From Lacticaseibacillus brantae DSM 23927 (GTDB taxonomy: Bacteria; Bacillota; Bacilli; Lactobacillales; Lactobacillaceae): DNA of 64,000 nucleotides. The notes under the pieces were generated by a model. The model saw only the letters and a list, made by a program, of their open reading frames with translations. It was not told the origin of the DNA and ran no database searches. Made by a program: the position numbers and the translations under genes. Positions 7,722 through 15,732 of this stretch are shown here, in pieces (position 1 is the first letter of the stretch; the number at the start of each line of letters is the position of its first letter). The stretch lies in assembly GCF_001436115.1 (NCBI RefSeq), contig NZ_AYZQ01000002.1, positions 62,001 through 126,000 of the forward strand, given 5' to 3'.

Positions 7722-8347
7722 TGCGAAAGTTACAAGTCTTTCTCTTCGCGTTCGTTGCTAGTCTGTTACTAGTTGCCTGTGGGCAGCAACAAGCCAGTCA
7801 GACCACGCATTCAAGCCAAACAAGTTCGTCGGTCAATACGGCTGCCGTTCAGGCTTTCGATGGCCGAAATTTTGACGTTCTGCCCAAGAATAAACAGATT
7901 CCAGTGACGTTTGTACATCATGTGGACGGGGACACTTCGAGTTTTCGCTTGAACAATCATGTTATCAAAGCCCGGTACTTGCTGATTGACACCCCAGAAA
8001 CGGTTAAAGCCAATACCCCCGTTATGCCTTATGGGATGCAGGCTAGCAATTATACCCACCAGGCGCTTAATGATGCGCAACGAATTACGATTATGTTTGA
8101 TAAAGGCGATTACACGGATAAGTATCACCGGGCCTTGGTGTATGTGTTTGTCGATGGCAAACTGCTACAACAACAACTGGTTGAGAAAGGCTTGGCCCGC
8201 GTGGCCTATGTCTTTGCACCAAGCACCACTTACCTGAATGCGCTAAATCAGGCTCAAGCCACTGCTCGAGCCAATAAACTCAATATTTGGTCGCGTGAAG
8301 GTTATGTGACCAATCGTGGGTTCAATCCCAAAGTCTTTGCAAAATAA
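7721..8347 (+). CDS. Staphylococcal-type nuclease (SNase-like), lipoprotein
   Basis: A 208-residue surface-anchored thermonuclease homologue. A signal peptide ends in the lipobox LLVAC with Cys20, followed by a Ser/Thr/Gln-rich linker. The SNase fold starts at VHHVDGDTSSFRL, with ARYLLIDTPE (catalytic Arg and Glu) and KYHRALVYVFV (second catalytic Arg). It should hydrolyse extracellular DNA and/or RNA with Ca2+. The start codon overlaps the lexA stop by one base (TAATG), so it is read from the SOS promoter. This is an unusual partner for lexA. A palindromic terminator follows. Confidence 0.9.
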   Translation: MRKLQVFLFAFVASLLLVACGQQQASQTTHSSQTSSSVNTAAVQAFDGRNFDVLPKNKQIPVTFVHHVDGDTSSFRLNNHVIKARYLLIDTPETVKANTPVMPYGMQASNYTHQALNDAQRITIMFDKGDYTDKYHRALVYVFVDGKLLQQQLVEKGLARVAYVFAPSTTYLNALNQAQATARANKLNIWSREGYVTNRGFNPKVFAK

Positions 8348-8373
8348 AAACTCGGCCTAGGCCGAGTTTTTTT
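8346..8373. terminator. Terminator after the lexA-nuclease operon
   Basis: ACTCGGCC/GGCCGAGT stem with a long T-run on the + side and an A-run on the other. It probably also stops the convergent carrier gene ending at 8381. Confidence 0.85.
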
Positions 8374-8380
8374 GTGGGCA

Positions 8381-9328
8381 TTAGTGGAGTTGCTGGACAA
8401 AAGTCATCACAATTGGGATGACGACCATTGCCGCGAGTGTAGTTTCGGCCACGGTGATTGCGGCCGTGTCCGCATCGGCACCGTATAGTTTGGCCACAAC
8501 CGGGGCATTGGTCATGACGGGCATGGCCGATTGTAGGATGAAGATCTGTTTCATCATCAAAGGCACATGGGCGAAGAAGACCAGCCCTAACATAATGAGT
8601 GGTGCCAGGATGAACCGGCCAAAGAAAATTGTCAGCATTTCCCGATTCAAGCGCAAGTGATTGAGACCTGCTTGGTGAATGGCAATCCCAATGAAGAACA
8701 TCGAACCCGGGATTGTTAGTCCGCCAACATAATTTAAGTCTGTCATTAAGAAGCTCGGCAACTTGATTTTCAGTAGCACTAGAATCACGCCAACAATGAA
8801 ACCAAGCAGTGGCGGTGAGAAAATTTTGCTCAAGGCTTGCTTGATTGAGAAGACGGCTGACTTAGGCCCATCACTTTGAATCAGATACACGCCAATGGTC
8901 CAAAAGATTGTGGTGTTCGCCATGTAATAGACGAGCACGTAAGGCAGACTTTTGGGGCCAAACAAAGCGAGATTGACCGGCAAGCCAATGAAGACGGTAT
9001 TGGAATTGAAGAACATTGACTTGAAGAGCCCCTGTCGACCCTTAGGCACTTTAATCAACCAGCAGGCCAGATAGGACAAACCAAACAGAATAAACATTGA
9101 TAAGAGCGGAAACCGTAATTCGGGCAGAAGCTGTTTCAATTCATTGGCAGTGAATTTGTCACTAATTGTCACAATCATATACGCCGGAAGCGCAATCTGG
9201 GTGACAATCTTAGCAATCAGTTTACTACTGTGGTCGTCAAACCAACCACGTGCAGTCAGCCAATAGCCTAAACCGATGAGAATCAGAATTTCTAATACCC
9301 CAAAAACACTTGAAACAAATGCTGCCAT
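8381..9328 (-). CDS. Auxin efflux carrier (AEC) family transporter
   Basis: A 315-residue polytopic carrier of the AEC family, paralogous to MleP at 19345-20328. They share GYWLTARGWFDD/GYILQRKGWFDD near the start, the NSNTVFIGLPVNLALFG/NANTIFIGLPLNMALFG motif and PSFLMTDLNYVGGLTIPGS-type middle helices. Bacterial members carry malate, other dicarboxylates or related organic acids. The start ATG 9328 has AGTAGG upstream. The flavin reductase gene ends 20 bp upstream of its start on the same strand, so both may form one transcript. The substrate is not determined by sequence. Confidence 0.88.
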   Translation of the reverse strand: MAAFVSSVFGVLEILILIGLGYWLTARGWFDDHSSKLIAKIVTQIALPAYMIVTISDKFTANELKQLLPELRFPLLSMFILFGLSYLACWLIKVPKGRQGLFKSMFFNSNTVFIGLPVNLALFGPKSLPYVLVYYMANTTIFWTIGVYLIQSDGPKSAVFSIKQALSKIFSPPLLGFIVGVILVLLKIKLPSFLMTDLNYVGGLTIPGSMFFIGIAIHQAGLNHLRLNREMLTIFFGRFILAPLIMLGLVFFAHVPLMMKQIFILQSAMPVMTNAPVVAKLYGADADTAAITVAETTLAAMVVIPIVMTFVQQLH

Positions 9329-9348
9329 GATAAACCTACTTTCTAGAA

Positions 9349-9963
9349 TTAACGCGGGCGGTGCAGAATAAAGGTGTCGCCAAGATGGGCATAGGTGGGG
9401 CCAGACAGACGCGCAAGAGGATCTAAGGCTTGACTGTTGATGTATAGGTGCTCTGGATCAATTACGGCGTCAGCGAAATGAAAGACCGCGACTTTGAGAA
9501 TAAACAAGTCGGTGATGATAGCTCCTGCTGCATCGGTGACTGGTGTATATTGATACAATTGGGTTTCCAAGCGAATCTTGGGTGCAACTAAGCCTGGTAC
9601 CCGGACCACGTCGCTTGCAACGGTTGGTAGCGCCAGAGACGTCAGTTCGCTTTGATCAGGGGTCATGGTGGCGGCACTCTGGTTCATTGGGCCCACCAAA
9701 TCCTGACTGACGATGTGGACGACTGCCTCTTCATTGGCTAAGAGGTTGACGGCAGTATCCTTTGGCCCATCGTGGCGCAGGATTGCCACCGAAAGTAGCG
9801 GTAGTTGGTTACTAATGCCTGTGAAGAAGGAAAAAGGCGCCAGATTGACGGTCTGTAAATCTGGGGTCTGCGTGGTCATCCAGGCGATTGGGCGGGGAAT
9901 AATGCTGCCAGACAGCAATTTATATTGGTCCCGCGCTGACAAGTCAGCGGCATTAATGTCCAT
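9349..9963 (-). CDS. Flavin reductase family protein (FMN-binding split barrel)
   Basis: A 204-residue protein with the split-barrel flavin reductase fold: YKLLSGSIIPRPIAWMTT near the start (FMN phosphate loop), then NLAPFSFFTGISNQLPLLSVA and KDTAVNLLANEEAVVHIVS. Relatives reduce FMN or FAD with NAD(P)H, or act on unknown flavin-dependent substrates. The frame runs to 10047, but AGGAGGTG 5 bases before ATG 9963 decides the start. It is followed at 20 bp by the AEC carrier on the same strand. The repeat copy B lies directly upstream, so its promoter must sit near 9970-10030. Confidence 0.88.
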   Translation of the reverse strand: MDINAADLSARDQYKLLSGSIIPRPIAWMTTQTPDLQTVNLAPFSFFTGISNQLPLLSVAILRHDGPKDTAVNLLANEEAVVHIVSQDLVGPMNQSAATMTPDQSELTSLALPTVASDVVRVPGLVAPKIRLETQLYQYTPVTDAAGAIITDLFILKVAVFHFADAVIDPEHLYINSQALDPLARLSGPTYAHLGDTFILHRPR

Positions 9964-10030
9964 ACGACACCTCCTAGTGTGATAGTGTACCGCAAAAATT
10001 GGTGAATGATAAATGGCCGCTCCAAAACAG

Positions 10031-10162
10031 AAAAGGGGTTGTGACAAAACTACGTTTTGTCACAACCCCTTTTTGAATTTCCAAACAAACTAAACTAATC
10101 ACGTTCCAAAAGACTGAGAATTCTTGTTAATCCTCATTCTCAAAGCGTCTTTTGTCACAGCT
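10031..10162. repeat. Dispersed terminator-linked repeat, copy B (uninterrupted)
   Basis: Hairpin 10031-10074 (GGGGTTGTGACAAAAC, then GTTTTGTCACAACCCC) is followed by a tail almost identical to copy A without its insertion. The tail can fold: AAAAGAC-TGAGAAT pairs with ATTCTCA-N4-GTCTTTT. It lies between the flavin reductase start and the stop of the Ser-rich anchored protein. Its hairpin can terminate that minus-strand gene about 100 bp after its stop. Confidence 0.75.
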
Positions 10163-10172
10163 TCTTTTATGT

Positions 10173-11291
10173 TTAGCCTTGAATGGCGCCATCACCGGTA
10201 ATTGTCACAGACATGGACTCGCCGGTTTGACGATTACGAACGTTGAAAATGAAGCCAGATCCGTCGCTCGTCATTCCTGATTGTTCAGCGGAATATTGAG
10301 AAGCAGGGTACTTCTGCAGCAAGATTGCATAGGCCTGATCGACGTATTTAATCTTACCAGTACCTACATTAGCGTTGTTGTTGGAACTGCTACTGCTGCT
10401 TGAGTAACCAGGGACAAGAATCGGCACAACTGAGTCTCCACCGCGATTGGCTGATTCAATAATAGCAGCTGAAATTTGAGCGTCAGACCATTGCTTATCA
10501 TCTTTGCCAATATCACGTAATTGCTGCCGAGCGATTTGAATCATCGCCGCCGTTGGCACAAATCCGGATGAGGCGGACGAAGAACTTGTCGAACTGGTGC
10601 CTGTTGTGGTCTCACTACTGCTGGTAAATGGTGACGAGCTTTCACTGAGCTTTGGGGTCTTCTCTTGACCTTCAGCAAAATCAGCCAGAGATTTGACGTC
10701 AAAGGAAGATGATTTCATCGGCAGCCGTGATTCCAAATAATAGTAATTGTCTGGGGCACGATCATCGAGTGAAATCTTGTTGTTGAGCACATCCGAAATC
10801 GCATCGGGATAGCCAGCAGTTGTTGAGTCGCTTTGGGAATCAGCGTCAGCGACATAGTTGGTGATTGAGTTCGGGGTCTTGTCTGAATAGGCTGTCGGAT
10901 TCGCATAAGCATAGACATTGGCTTCTTCACTCTTTAAATTCAACTCATCACCAGATTTGGTGAAAGTCCCATGGTCGTTGATGACCATCGGTGTTGAGTC
11001 GCGATCATAAATGAGAAGTCGCGTGTAACTTTTGTTCTTAGACAGCTTTATCCAGACAGATAATTGGCGCAAATTATCTGTCGAATCGGTCACACTACCA
11101 GAGGCTGCATAGGTACCCGTGTCAAAGCTCGCCTTTTTCGCGGTAGCAGAGCTGCTGCTTGAGACACTTGGTCCAGAAACATCAGGTGCCCGCCGAATTA
11201 AGAGGAAGGCGCCAATCAGAATAATGGCCAGGCCAATTAAGCTTAGAATGATAATTAAAGTGGAGCGATGATGTCTTCGTTGTTGGCGCAT
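10173..11291 (-). CDS. Membrane-anchored extracellular Ser-rich protein, 372 aa
   Basis: Begins with a basic stretch and one strong hydrophobic helix (residues about 10-30, LIIILSLIGLAIILIGAFLL) with no lipobox, so it is probably anchored with its bulk outside. Two low-complexity Ser/Thr linkers (about residues 215-245 and 300-308) separate three parts: a beta-rich N-terminal domain starting FDTGTYAASGSV, a middle helix-rich piece (MIQIARQQLRDIGKDDKQW) and a C-terminal small domain ending ESMSVTITGDGAIQG. I do not recognise a named family. The start ATG 11291 is the first in frame. It stands alone, with repeat copy B downstream. Confidence 0.75.
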   Translation of the reverse strand: MRQQRRHHRSTLIIILSLIGLAIILIGAFLLIRRAPDVSGPSVSSSSSATAKKASFDTGTYAASGSVTDSTDNLRQLSVWIKLSKNKSYTRLLIYDRDSTPMVINDHGTFTKSGDELNLKSEEANVYAYANPTAYSDKTPNSITNYVADADSQSDSTTAGYPDAISDVLNNKISLDDRAPDNYYYLESRLPMKSSSFDVKSLADFAEGQEKTPKLSESSSPFTSSSETTTGTSSTSSSSASSGFVPTAAMIQIARQQLRDIGKDDKQWSDAQISAAIIESANRGGDSVVPILVPGYSSSSSSSNNNANVGTGKIKYVDQAYAILLQKYPASQYSAEQSGMTSDGSGFIFNVRNRQTGESMSVTITGDGAIQG

Positions 11292-11374
11292 ATCGAATGT
11301 GGCGATAAGGGCAGAATTCCCCTTATCTTCCTTTCTAGAAGTTGTATCCAGTATACCGAAAAATTATGAATTTT

Positions 11375-11926
11375 CTACAAAGAGTTCTTTAAGTCAGTCG
11401 TGATTAGCGTATCAACCGGCCAGTCAAAAATTTCAACCGGCCATTGAGCAGTGTCAAATTGTTGGACAGGTGCGACAAGGCTGACAGTGGGGCCGGAATA
11501 TTCAGCTAAGAAACGGTCATAATAACCCGCACCAAATCCTAACCGATAGTGGCAATCCAGAGAAAAGGCGACGCCGGGAACAATGACCAAATCAACATTT
11601 TGATTCTGTTTGGTCACATCAAAGGCTGGCTCAGGAATACCAAATTTGCTAGTGATTCGTGGCCCGTCGTCAGGCAAAAACGCTAATTGACGTTTTGGCA
11701 TGGTTTTAGGGAGGTACACCGTTTTGCCCGCGGCCTTAGCTGCTTTGATTAATGGTTCAGTGGGGACCTCAATGGGACTACTCACCGTTGTCGCGATGGT
11801 GTTAGCGTGTTGCCAAACTGGCAAGGTTAACAATTGGCGTAATAAGTCAGCGCCAGCAGCCTGGGTTTGGGCCGCATGGGCATTGAGCTGGGCGATTTGG
11901 GCTTTGCGGAAATCATTTTTGTTCAT
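11375..11926 (-). CDS. 5-formyltetrahydrofolate cyclo-ligase
   Basis: Converts 5-formyl-THF to 5,10-methenyl-THF with ATP, returning the storage/inhibitory folate to the one-carbon pool. It is 183 residues, normal for the family. The conserved C-terminal signature LGFGAGYYDRFL is clear, and ISSPIEVPTEPLIKAA-like and PKTMPKRQL parts match the ATP and folate regions. The start ATG 11926 follows GGAGG and lies inside the end of the DUF488 gene (14-bp overlap), making it the last gene of an MFS-DUF488-cyclo-ligase operon. Confidence 0.93.
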   Translation of the reverse strand: MNKNDFRKAQIAQLNAHAAQTQAAGADLLRQLLTLPVWQHANTIATTVSSPIEVPTEPLIKAAKAAGKTVYLPKTMPKRQLAFLPDDGPRITSKFGIPEPAFDVTKQNQNVDLVIVPGVAFSLDCHYRLGFGAGYYDRFLAEYSGPTVSLVAPVQQFDTAQWPVEIFDWPVDTLITTDLKNSL

Positions 11927-12272
11927 TGAGGGCCTCCGTTAACCATTCTTTCAGGACTTGGGCGTGATTGTGAACCTCGTCTTTGGCCCCGTAAAGCAGA
12001 ATCACCGGTTGTGATTGGGCGGCCACGGTTTTGACAAAGTCTGAAGCAGCTGGATTGGTGTCTAATTCCGCTCGATACTTTTGAGTAAAGGCAGTGAACT
12101 TATCAGGCTCGTGATTGAACCATTGCCGCAATGCGGGGGTTGGAGCCACATCTTTCGCCCACAAATCCAGGTTGGCGGCCACCTTGCTAATACCACGGGG
12201 CCAGAGGCGATCGACCAAGACCCGAAAGCCTGCTTGCGGCGGTTTAGCATAAATTCGATCCAGTTTAAGCAT
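11913..12272 (-). CDS. DUF488 (YeaO-like) family protein, 119 aa
   Basis: Matches the small DUF488/YeaO family: IYAKPPQAGFRVLVDRLWPRG near the start and LDLWAKDVAPTPALRQWFNH in the middle are the signature blocks. The biochemical function is unknown. AAGGAGGG before the ATG at 12272 lies in the last codons of the upstream MFS gene, whose stop is at 12275, and its own 3' end overlaps the cyclo-ligase by 14 bp. The three genes are therefore one tightly packed unit. Why a transporter, a DUF488 protein and a folate enzyme share an operon is not clear. Confidence 0.88.
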   Translation of the reverse strand: MLKLDRIYAKPPQAGFRVLVDRLWPRGISKVAANLDLWAKDVAPTPALRQWFNHEPDKFTAFTQKYRAELDTNPAASDFVKTVAAQSQPVILLYGAKDEVHNHAQVLKEWLTEALNEQK

Positions 12273-12274
12273 GG

Positions 12275-13636
12275 TTAGCCCTCCTTAATTACTTTTGGTA
12301 GACTCAACCCTAATAATAACCCAATCAGCCCGATAACCCCAAAGATTGCGAAGGTGATTTGGAAACTCAGTGTACTGTTACCAGTCATCAACTGACTTTG
12401 TTGAAGCGAGAATGTCGCTAGGACAACCCCGGCTGAACCTAGCAATTGGCGCATCGTTGTGGTGACTGCCGTTCCGTCTGCCAATAGGTTCTTGGGGAGT
12501 GCATTGGCGCCAGTTGTGACGGCTGGCATCATCACGAACGCATTCCCAGCTTCTGTCACCATGGCCAAAAGAATTGCGCCAATCAGATTGAGATGTGGTG
12601 TCAAAATGGTTAATAGCGCAAAGCCAGCAACAATAAGGCTCATGCCAATCAAAACCACTCGCCGTGGTCCAAATTGGTCCAGCATTTTACCTGAGTAGGG
12701 GTTTAATAAACTAAGGCCAACGGCTGCCGGAACCAATGATAAACCGGAAACTAGTGGGCTCACATGTAAATGGGTCTGAAAGAATAATGGCATCACAATC
12801 GTGGTCACAATCAAGGCAACGTATGAAATCCCAGTCAAAAAGACGGCTTGGGTAAACCGCTTAGTCGCAAACACGCGCAGTTCAAGCAGAGGTTTGCTGC
12901 GATGGAGCTGGCGGTAGACGAACCACACCGCTGCAATAATGGCGATGACTGCGATGATCAGCAGTTGGGTGCTCAATCCTTTTGTCAGGCTGGTGAGCAC
13001 ATAGAGTAGGGCTGGGAAACTGGCGGCTAAAATGACTGAAAGCCAGTCGAATGGGCTCTGGTGGAGTGCCATTACAGGCTTAATTGTGAGATAGGAGAGC
13101 AGTAAGACGACAATGCTGACGATTAAGAATAAGACAAACAATGCTTGCCAGTGGAACCAGGTGAGTAGAATCCCGGAAATAATAGGGCCAACAGCTAATG
13201 CTGAACCCATGACGAGCCCAGCAATCCCCATGATTTGGCCACGCTGTTCCTCGGGCGTAATGCTCATTAAAACGGTCTGGAAGCTGGGGAAAATAATCCC
13301 AACTGCGAGCGCTTCAAGCAGACGGCCAATCATCAGAACCGAAAAGCTGGGCGCCCAAACACACAGGAGTGTCCCAATCCCGAAGGTTGCCACGACCGCT
13401 TGAAACAGCCGGTCAAATCGAATGTTTTCTAGCAGCCAGGGGCTGACAGGAATCATCAAACTCATCACCAACATGAAACCGGTCGTGAGCCAAGAGATCG
13501 TGCCGGCACCCAGGTTAAAGGTCCGCATGAATGCAGGGTAGGCGGTGCTGAGTGCGGATTGAGAAATGGACATCGAAAATGTGCCAGTTAATAACGTGGC
13601 AATAAATGCTGGATGGTTAAATTCTGTCTTTTGCAT
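12275..13636 (-). CDS. MFS transporter, DHA2-type
   Basis: A 453-residue exporter-like protein. Helix 1 carries LTGTFSMSISQSALSTAYPAF, helix 2 TISWLTTGFMLVMSLMIPVSPWL, and motif C is seen in MGSALAVGPIISGILL. This looks like the DHA2 branch with about 14 helices. TAGGAGG lies 8 bases before the ATG at 13636. It heads the operon with DUF488 and cyclo-ligase. A promoter with an inverted repeat over its -35 lies just upstream. The substrate is unknown. Confidence 0.88.
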   Translation of the reverse strand: MQKTEFNHPAFIATLLTGTFSMSISQSALSTAYPAFMRTFNLGAGTISWLTTGFMLVMSLMIPVSPWLLENIRFDRLFQAVVATFGIGTLLCVWAPSFSVLMIGRLLEALAVGIIFPSFQTVLMSITPEEQRGQIMGIAGLVMGSALAVGPIISGILLTWFHWQALFVLFLIVSIVVLLLSYLTIKPVMALHQSPFDWLSVILAASFPALLYVLTSLTKGLSTQLLIIAVIAIIAAVWFVYRQLHRSKPLLELRVFATKRFTQAVFLTGISYVALIVTTIVMPLFFQTHLHVSPLVSGLSLVPAAVGLSLLNPYSGKMLDQFGPRRVVLIGMSLIVAGFALLTILTPHLNLIGAILLAMVTEAGNAFVMMPAVTTGANALPKNLLADGTAVTTTMRQLLGSAGVVLATFSLQQSQLMTGNSTLSFQITFAIFGVIGLIGLLLGLSLPKVIKEG

Positions 13637-13659
13637 AATACGCCTCCTAAGCTATTTCT

Positions 13660-13697
13660 AGCCTAGGCCAAAAAGAATTCATTATCAAGAATGATTC
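13660..13697 (-). promoter_or_regulatory. Promoter and inverted repeat before the DHA2-DUF488-cyclo-ligase operon
   Basis: On the minus strand TTGATA (13683-13688) and TAGGCT (13660-13665) are 17 bp apart. The arms GAATTCATT and AATGATTC (13675-13697) flank the -35 box. The AT-rich pattern resembles Fur/PerR-type boxes but is not a clear match to any. Regulator identity is open. Confidence 0.5.
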
Positions 13698-13750
13698 TAA
13701 TTTGGAAGCGATTAACCTTTCTCTTCTTTCGCTGTGCCTTCGGCTTCTGT

Positions 13751-13854
13751 GCTGGTGGAACGCTGTGGACACAACTTTGAGCCCGAAGTTCACGGTCTCA
13801 AAGCTTGGTCTTGTGCTAAGCCGTTGCCGGCTACGCGCAATGTCACAGCTGACC
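13751..13854 (-). repeat. Structured inverted element, left copy (R1)
   Basis: Read on the minus strand it starts GGTCAGCTGTGACATTG and ends CCACAGCGTTCCACCAGC. The right copy at 13994-14105 on the + strand shares both ends and a central block (AGCTTTGAGACCG versus AGCTTGGAGACCG). Between the first and second blocks it has AGCCG-GCAA-CGGCT, a hairpin unlike that of the other copy. The 13637-14183 stretch holds no convincing gene; the weak frames at 13647-13926 and 14018-14251 lack ribosome sites. Confidence 0.65.
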
Positions 13855-13907
13855 GGCAGAAGCCGTGTGGCAGTTGGATTTTCGTTTAGATTGACAATCA
13901 TTTGCGC

Positions 13908-13937
13908 AAAAAAGCGACTACCGTGATGGCAGTCGCT
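13908..13937 (-). terminator. Probable terminator downstream of mntH
   Basis: On the minus strand AGCGACT/AGTCGCT form a stem followed by TTTTTT. It lies about 245 bp after the mntH stop, so the mntH mRNA would carry a long 3' region containing the right copy (R2, antisense) of the structured element. Confidence 0.65.
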
Positions 13938-13993
13938 GAGATATTTGTGAATAGAGCTGGATTAAGCTGACAGCGTGCGGCGTAGAATCCGCT

Positions 13994-14105
13994 GGTCAGC
14001 TGTGAAATTGTTCAAGGTTGAGTGGGTTTCTCAACCCTGAACAAGGTCGAGCTTGGAGACCGCGGTTTTGGCGGGCTTCAAGTCGGCCCACAGCGTTCCA
14101 CCGGC
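13994..14105 (+). repeat. Structured inverted element, right copy (R2)
   Basis: Starts GGTCAGCTGTGAAATTG and ends CCACAGCGTTCCACCGGC, matching R1 in inverse orientation. Its hairpin is TTGTTCA-A-GGTTGAG paired with CTCAACC-C-TGAACAA, different in sequence but equivalent in place to that of R1. A further hairpin (AGCTGACAGCG/CGCTGGTCAGCT) covers 13964-14000 just before it. GCAACGCTGCA is present twice after it (about 14117 and 14142). Confidence 0.65.
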
Positions 14106-14183
14106 GGAATTCTGCAGCAACGCTGCACCTAAGACTAGATAGCAACGCTGCAGATCAGACCCAATCAATTGACAATGAAAGGG

Positions 14184-15590
14184 TTAGCCGATGCTTGGAA
14201 CGACGCCAATCACGCCGAGAATCAGGTAGATATTCAGACCGGTCAGAATAATTGAGACGGCCCAGGCGGTGTACTTGACCCACGCCTTATTCTTGAACTC
14301 ACCCATGATTTTCTCGCTACTGGAGAAGACCGTTAATGGGAACATGGCGAACGGCAAGGCGATACTCAAGAAGACCTGCGACAGCGTTAGCAATTCTTCG
14401 ATTTTAGCTTCATTATCTTGGTAGATGATGGCAAAAATCAGCACAGGAATCACACTGAGTAACCGTGTAATCAATCGCCGAGCCCACATCGGCATCTTCA
14501 TGTGAATGAAACCTTCCATGACGATTTGCCCAGATAAGGTCCCAGTAATGGTTGAATTCTGCCCGGAAGCCAGTAAGGCCAGAGCGAAGAGCATGGATAA
14601 AACAGGGCTAGCGATGGAGCCAGCGATATCTTTGTTTTGCAGGGCGTAGAACAAGTCTTCAAAGCGGCCGAGGCTTGATGCATGACCGAAGAATAAGGCT
14701 GCCCCCAAGATTAACAGTAAACAGTTGACCACAAAGGCGATGGTTAATTGAATGTTTGAATCAATCACTGTGAATTTCAAAGCTTTGCGCAACTTCTTGG
14801 GATCATTACGATCATACTTGCGCGCTTGTGCAATTGACGAGTGTAAGTAGAGGTTATGAGGCATCACCGTGGCACCGACAATCCCCAGGGACAGGTACAA
14901 CATCCCCTTATCAGTCACGATGTTTGTATGTGGCACAAAACCAGCGAACATAGAGCCAATATCTGGTTTTGCCAGAATCACTTGATACAAGAAGACAACT
15001 AAGATGACACCAACTAATGTAGCCACGATGGCTTCAATCTTGCGGAAACCGAGACGCATTAATAATAGCAGTAAGAAAACATCAAATGCGGTGATAAAAA
15101 TACCAGCGACAAGCGGGATGTGGAACAGCAGCATCAGCGCAATCCCAGACCCAATAATTTCGGCGATATCTGTCGCCATAATGGCAAGTTCGGTGATAAT
15201 CCATAGGAAGAATCCACCGGCTTTAGACGTTTGGTCTCGCGTTAACTGGGCCAAATCTTTCCCAGTCACCATGCCAACCCGGGCCGCCATGGCTTGCAGT
15301 AGCATCGCAATCAAGCTCGAAATCAGAATGACTGAGAGCAGGGCGTATTTGTATGACGCCCCACCGGCGATACTCGTGACCCAGTTACCTGGATCCATGT
15401 AACCCACCGCGACTAACGCGCCTGGACCAGAGTAGGCGGCTAAAGTCTTCCAGAAGCCGGCATTATCTGGCACATCCACGGTGTTATTAATTTCCGACAG
15501 CGAAGCCCCGTCTGCGTAATGAATGAACTTTTCGTGCCCGTTTTTGGTTAAATCTTCAGGGCGCAAATTCTGCTTGTTTTTGTCCTCCAT
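14184..15590 (-). CDS. mntH: Manganese transporter MntH (NRAMP family)
   Basis: A proton-coupled Mn2+ (and Fe2+) importer of 468 residues with 11 expected helices. The metal-site motif DPGN lies near residue 66 ([12 protein letters not shown]) and the second one, [10 protein letters not shown], near residue 242. The in-frame GTG at 15626 is rejected in favour of ATG 15590, 8 bases after GAGGG. It has its own promoter with DtxR/MntR-type half-sites just downstream, so Mn-dependent repression is expected. In lactobacilli high cytoplasmic Mn2+ serves against superoxide and as cofactor, including for the malolactic enzyme encoded nearby. Confidence 0.96.
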   Translation of the reverse strand: MEDKNKQNLRPEDLTKNGHEKFIHYADGASLSEINNTVDVPDNAGFWKTLAAYSGPGALVAVGYMDPGNWVTSIAGGASYKYALLSVILISSLIAMLLQAMAARVGMVTGKDLAQLTRDQTSKAGGFFLWIITELAIMATDIAEIIGSGIALMLLFHIPLVAGIFITAFDVFLLLLLMRLGFRKIEAIVATLVGVILVVFLYQVILAKPDIGSMFAGFVPHTNIVTDKGMLYLSLGIVGATVMPHNLYLHSSIAQARKYDRNDPKKLRKALKFTVIDSNIQLTIAFVVNCLLLILGAALFFGHASSLGRFEDLFYALQNKDIAGSIASPVLSMLFALALLASGQNSTITGTLSGQIVMEGFIHMKMPMWARRLITRLLSVIPVLIFAIIYQDNEAKIEELLTLSQVFLSIALPFAMFPLTVFSSSEKIMGEFKNKAWVKYTAWAVSIILTGLNIYLILGVIGVVPSIG

Positions 15591-15626
15591 TGGATTTCCC
15601 TCTTTCTGTGTCAGTGCTCCCACCAA

Positions 15627-15649
15627 CCTAAATTGTTAGGTACTCCTAA
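15627..15649 (-). promoter_or_regulatory. MntR/DtxR-like operator before mntH
   Basis: Three half-sites in series, CCTAA-ATTG-TTAGG-TACT-CCTAA, give two overlapping inverted repeats. DtxR-family boxes are built from TTAGG/CCTAA halves. The site is 4-26 bp downstream of the predicted transcription start, suited to repression by Mn-loaded MntR. No mntR gene is in the window. Confidence 0.75.
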
Positions 15650-15659
15650 ACCATTTTCC

Positions 15660-15688
15660 ATTGTAGCGGTTCAAGCCTGTTTCGGCAA
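15660..15688 (-). promoter_or_regulatory. mntH promoter
   Basis: On the minus strand TTGCCG (15683-15688) and TACAAT (15660-15665) are separated by 17 bp, directly upstream of the operator half-sites. Confidence 0.7.
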
Positions 15689-15732
15689 CAGTTTTCACCC
15701 GCATAGCTGAAGTTTTCAAAGTTGAGCCGTAG

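Noticed and set aside
13637-13905. The R1 element as a riboswitch in the leader of the DHA2 exporter operon
   Set aside because: A good promoter (TTGATA-17-TAGGCT) lies at 13660-13688, downstream of R1, so R1 would not be in the transcript unless a second promoter exists.
13994-14105. A tRNA-like or rRNA gene in the structured region
   Set aside because: No cloverleaf with a GGTTCGAATCC-type T arm or CCA-type end could be drawn, and no rRNA signature is present.
13647-14251. Short frames on both strands in the 13.6-14.2 kb gap
   Set aside because: No ribosome sites, and they coincide with the inverted structured elements; the rightmost one runs into the mntH 3' end.
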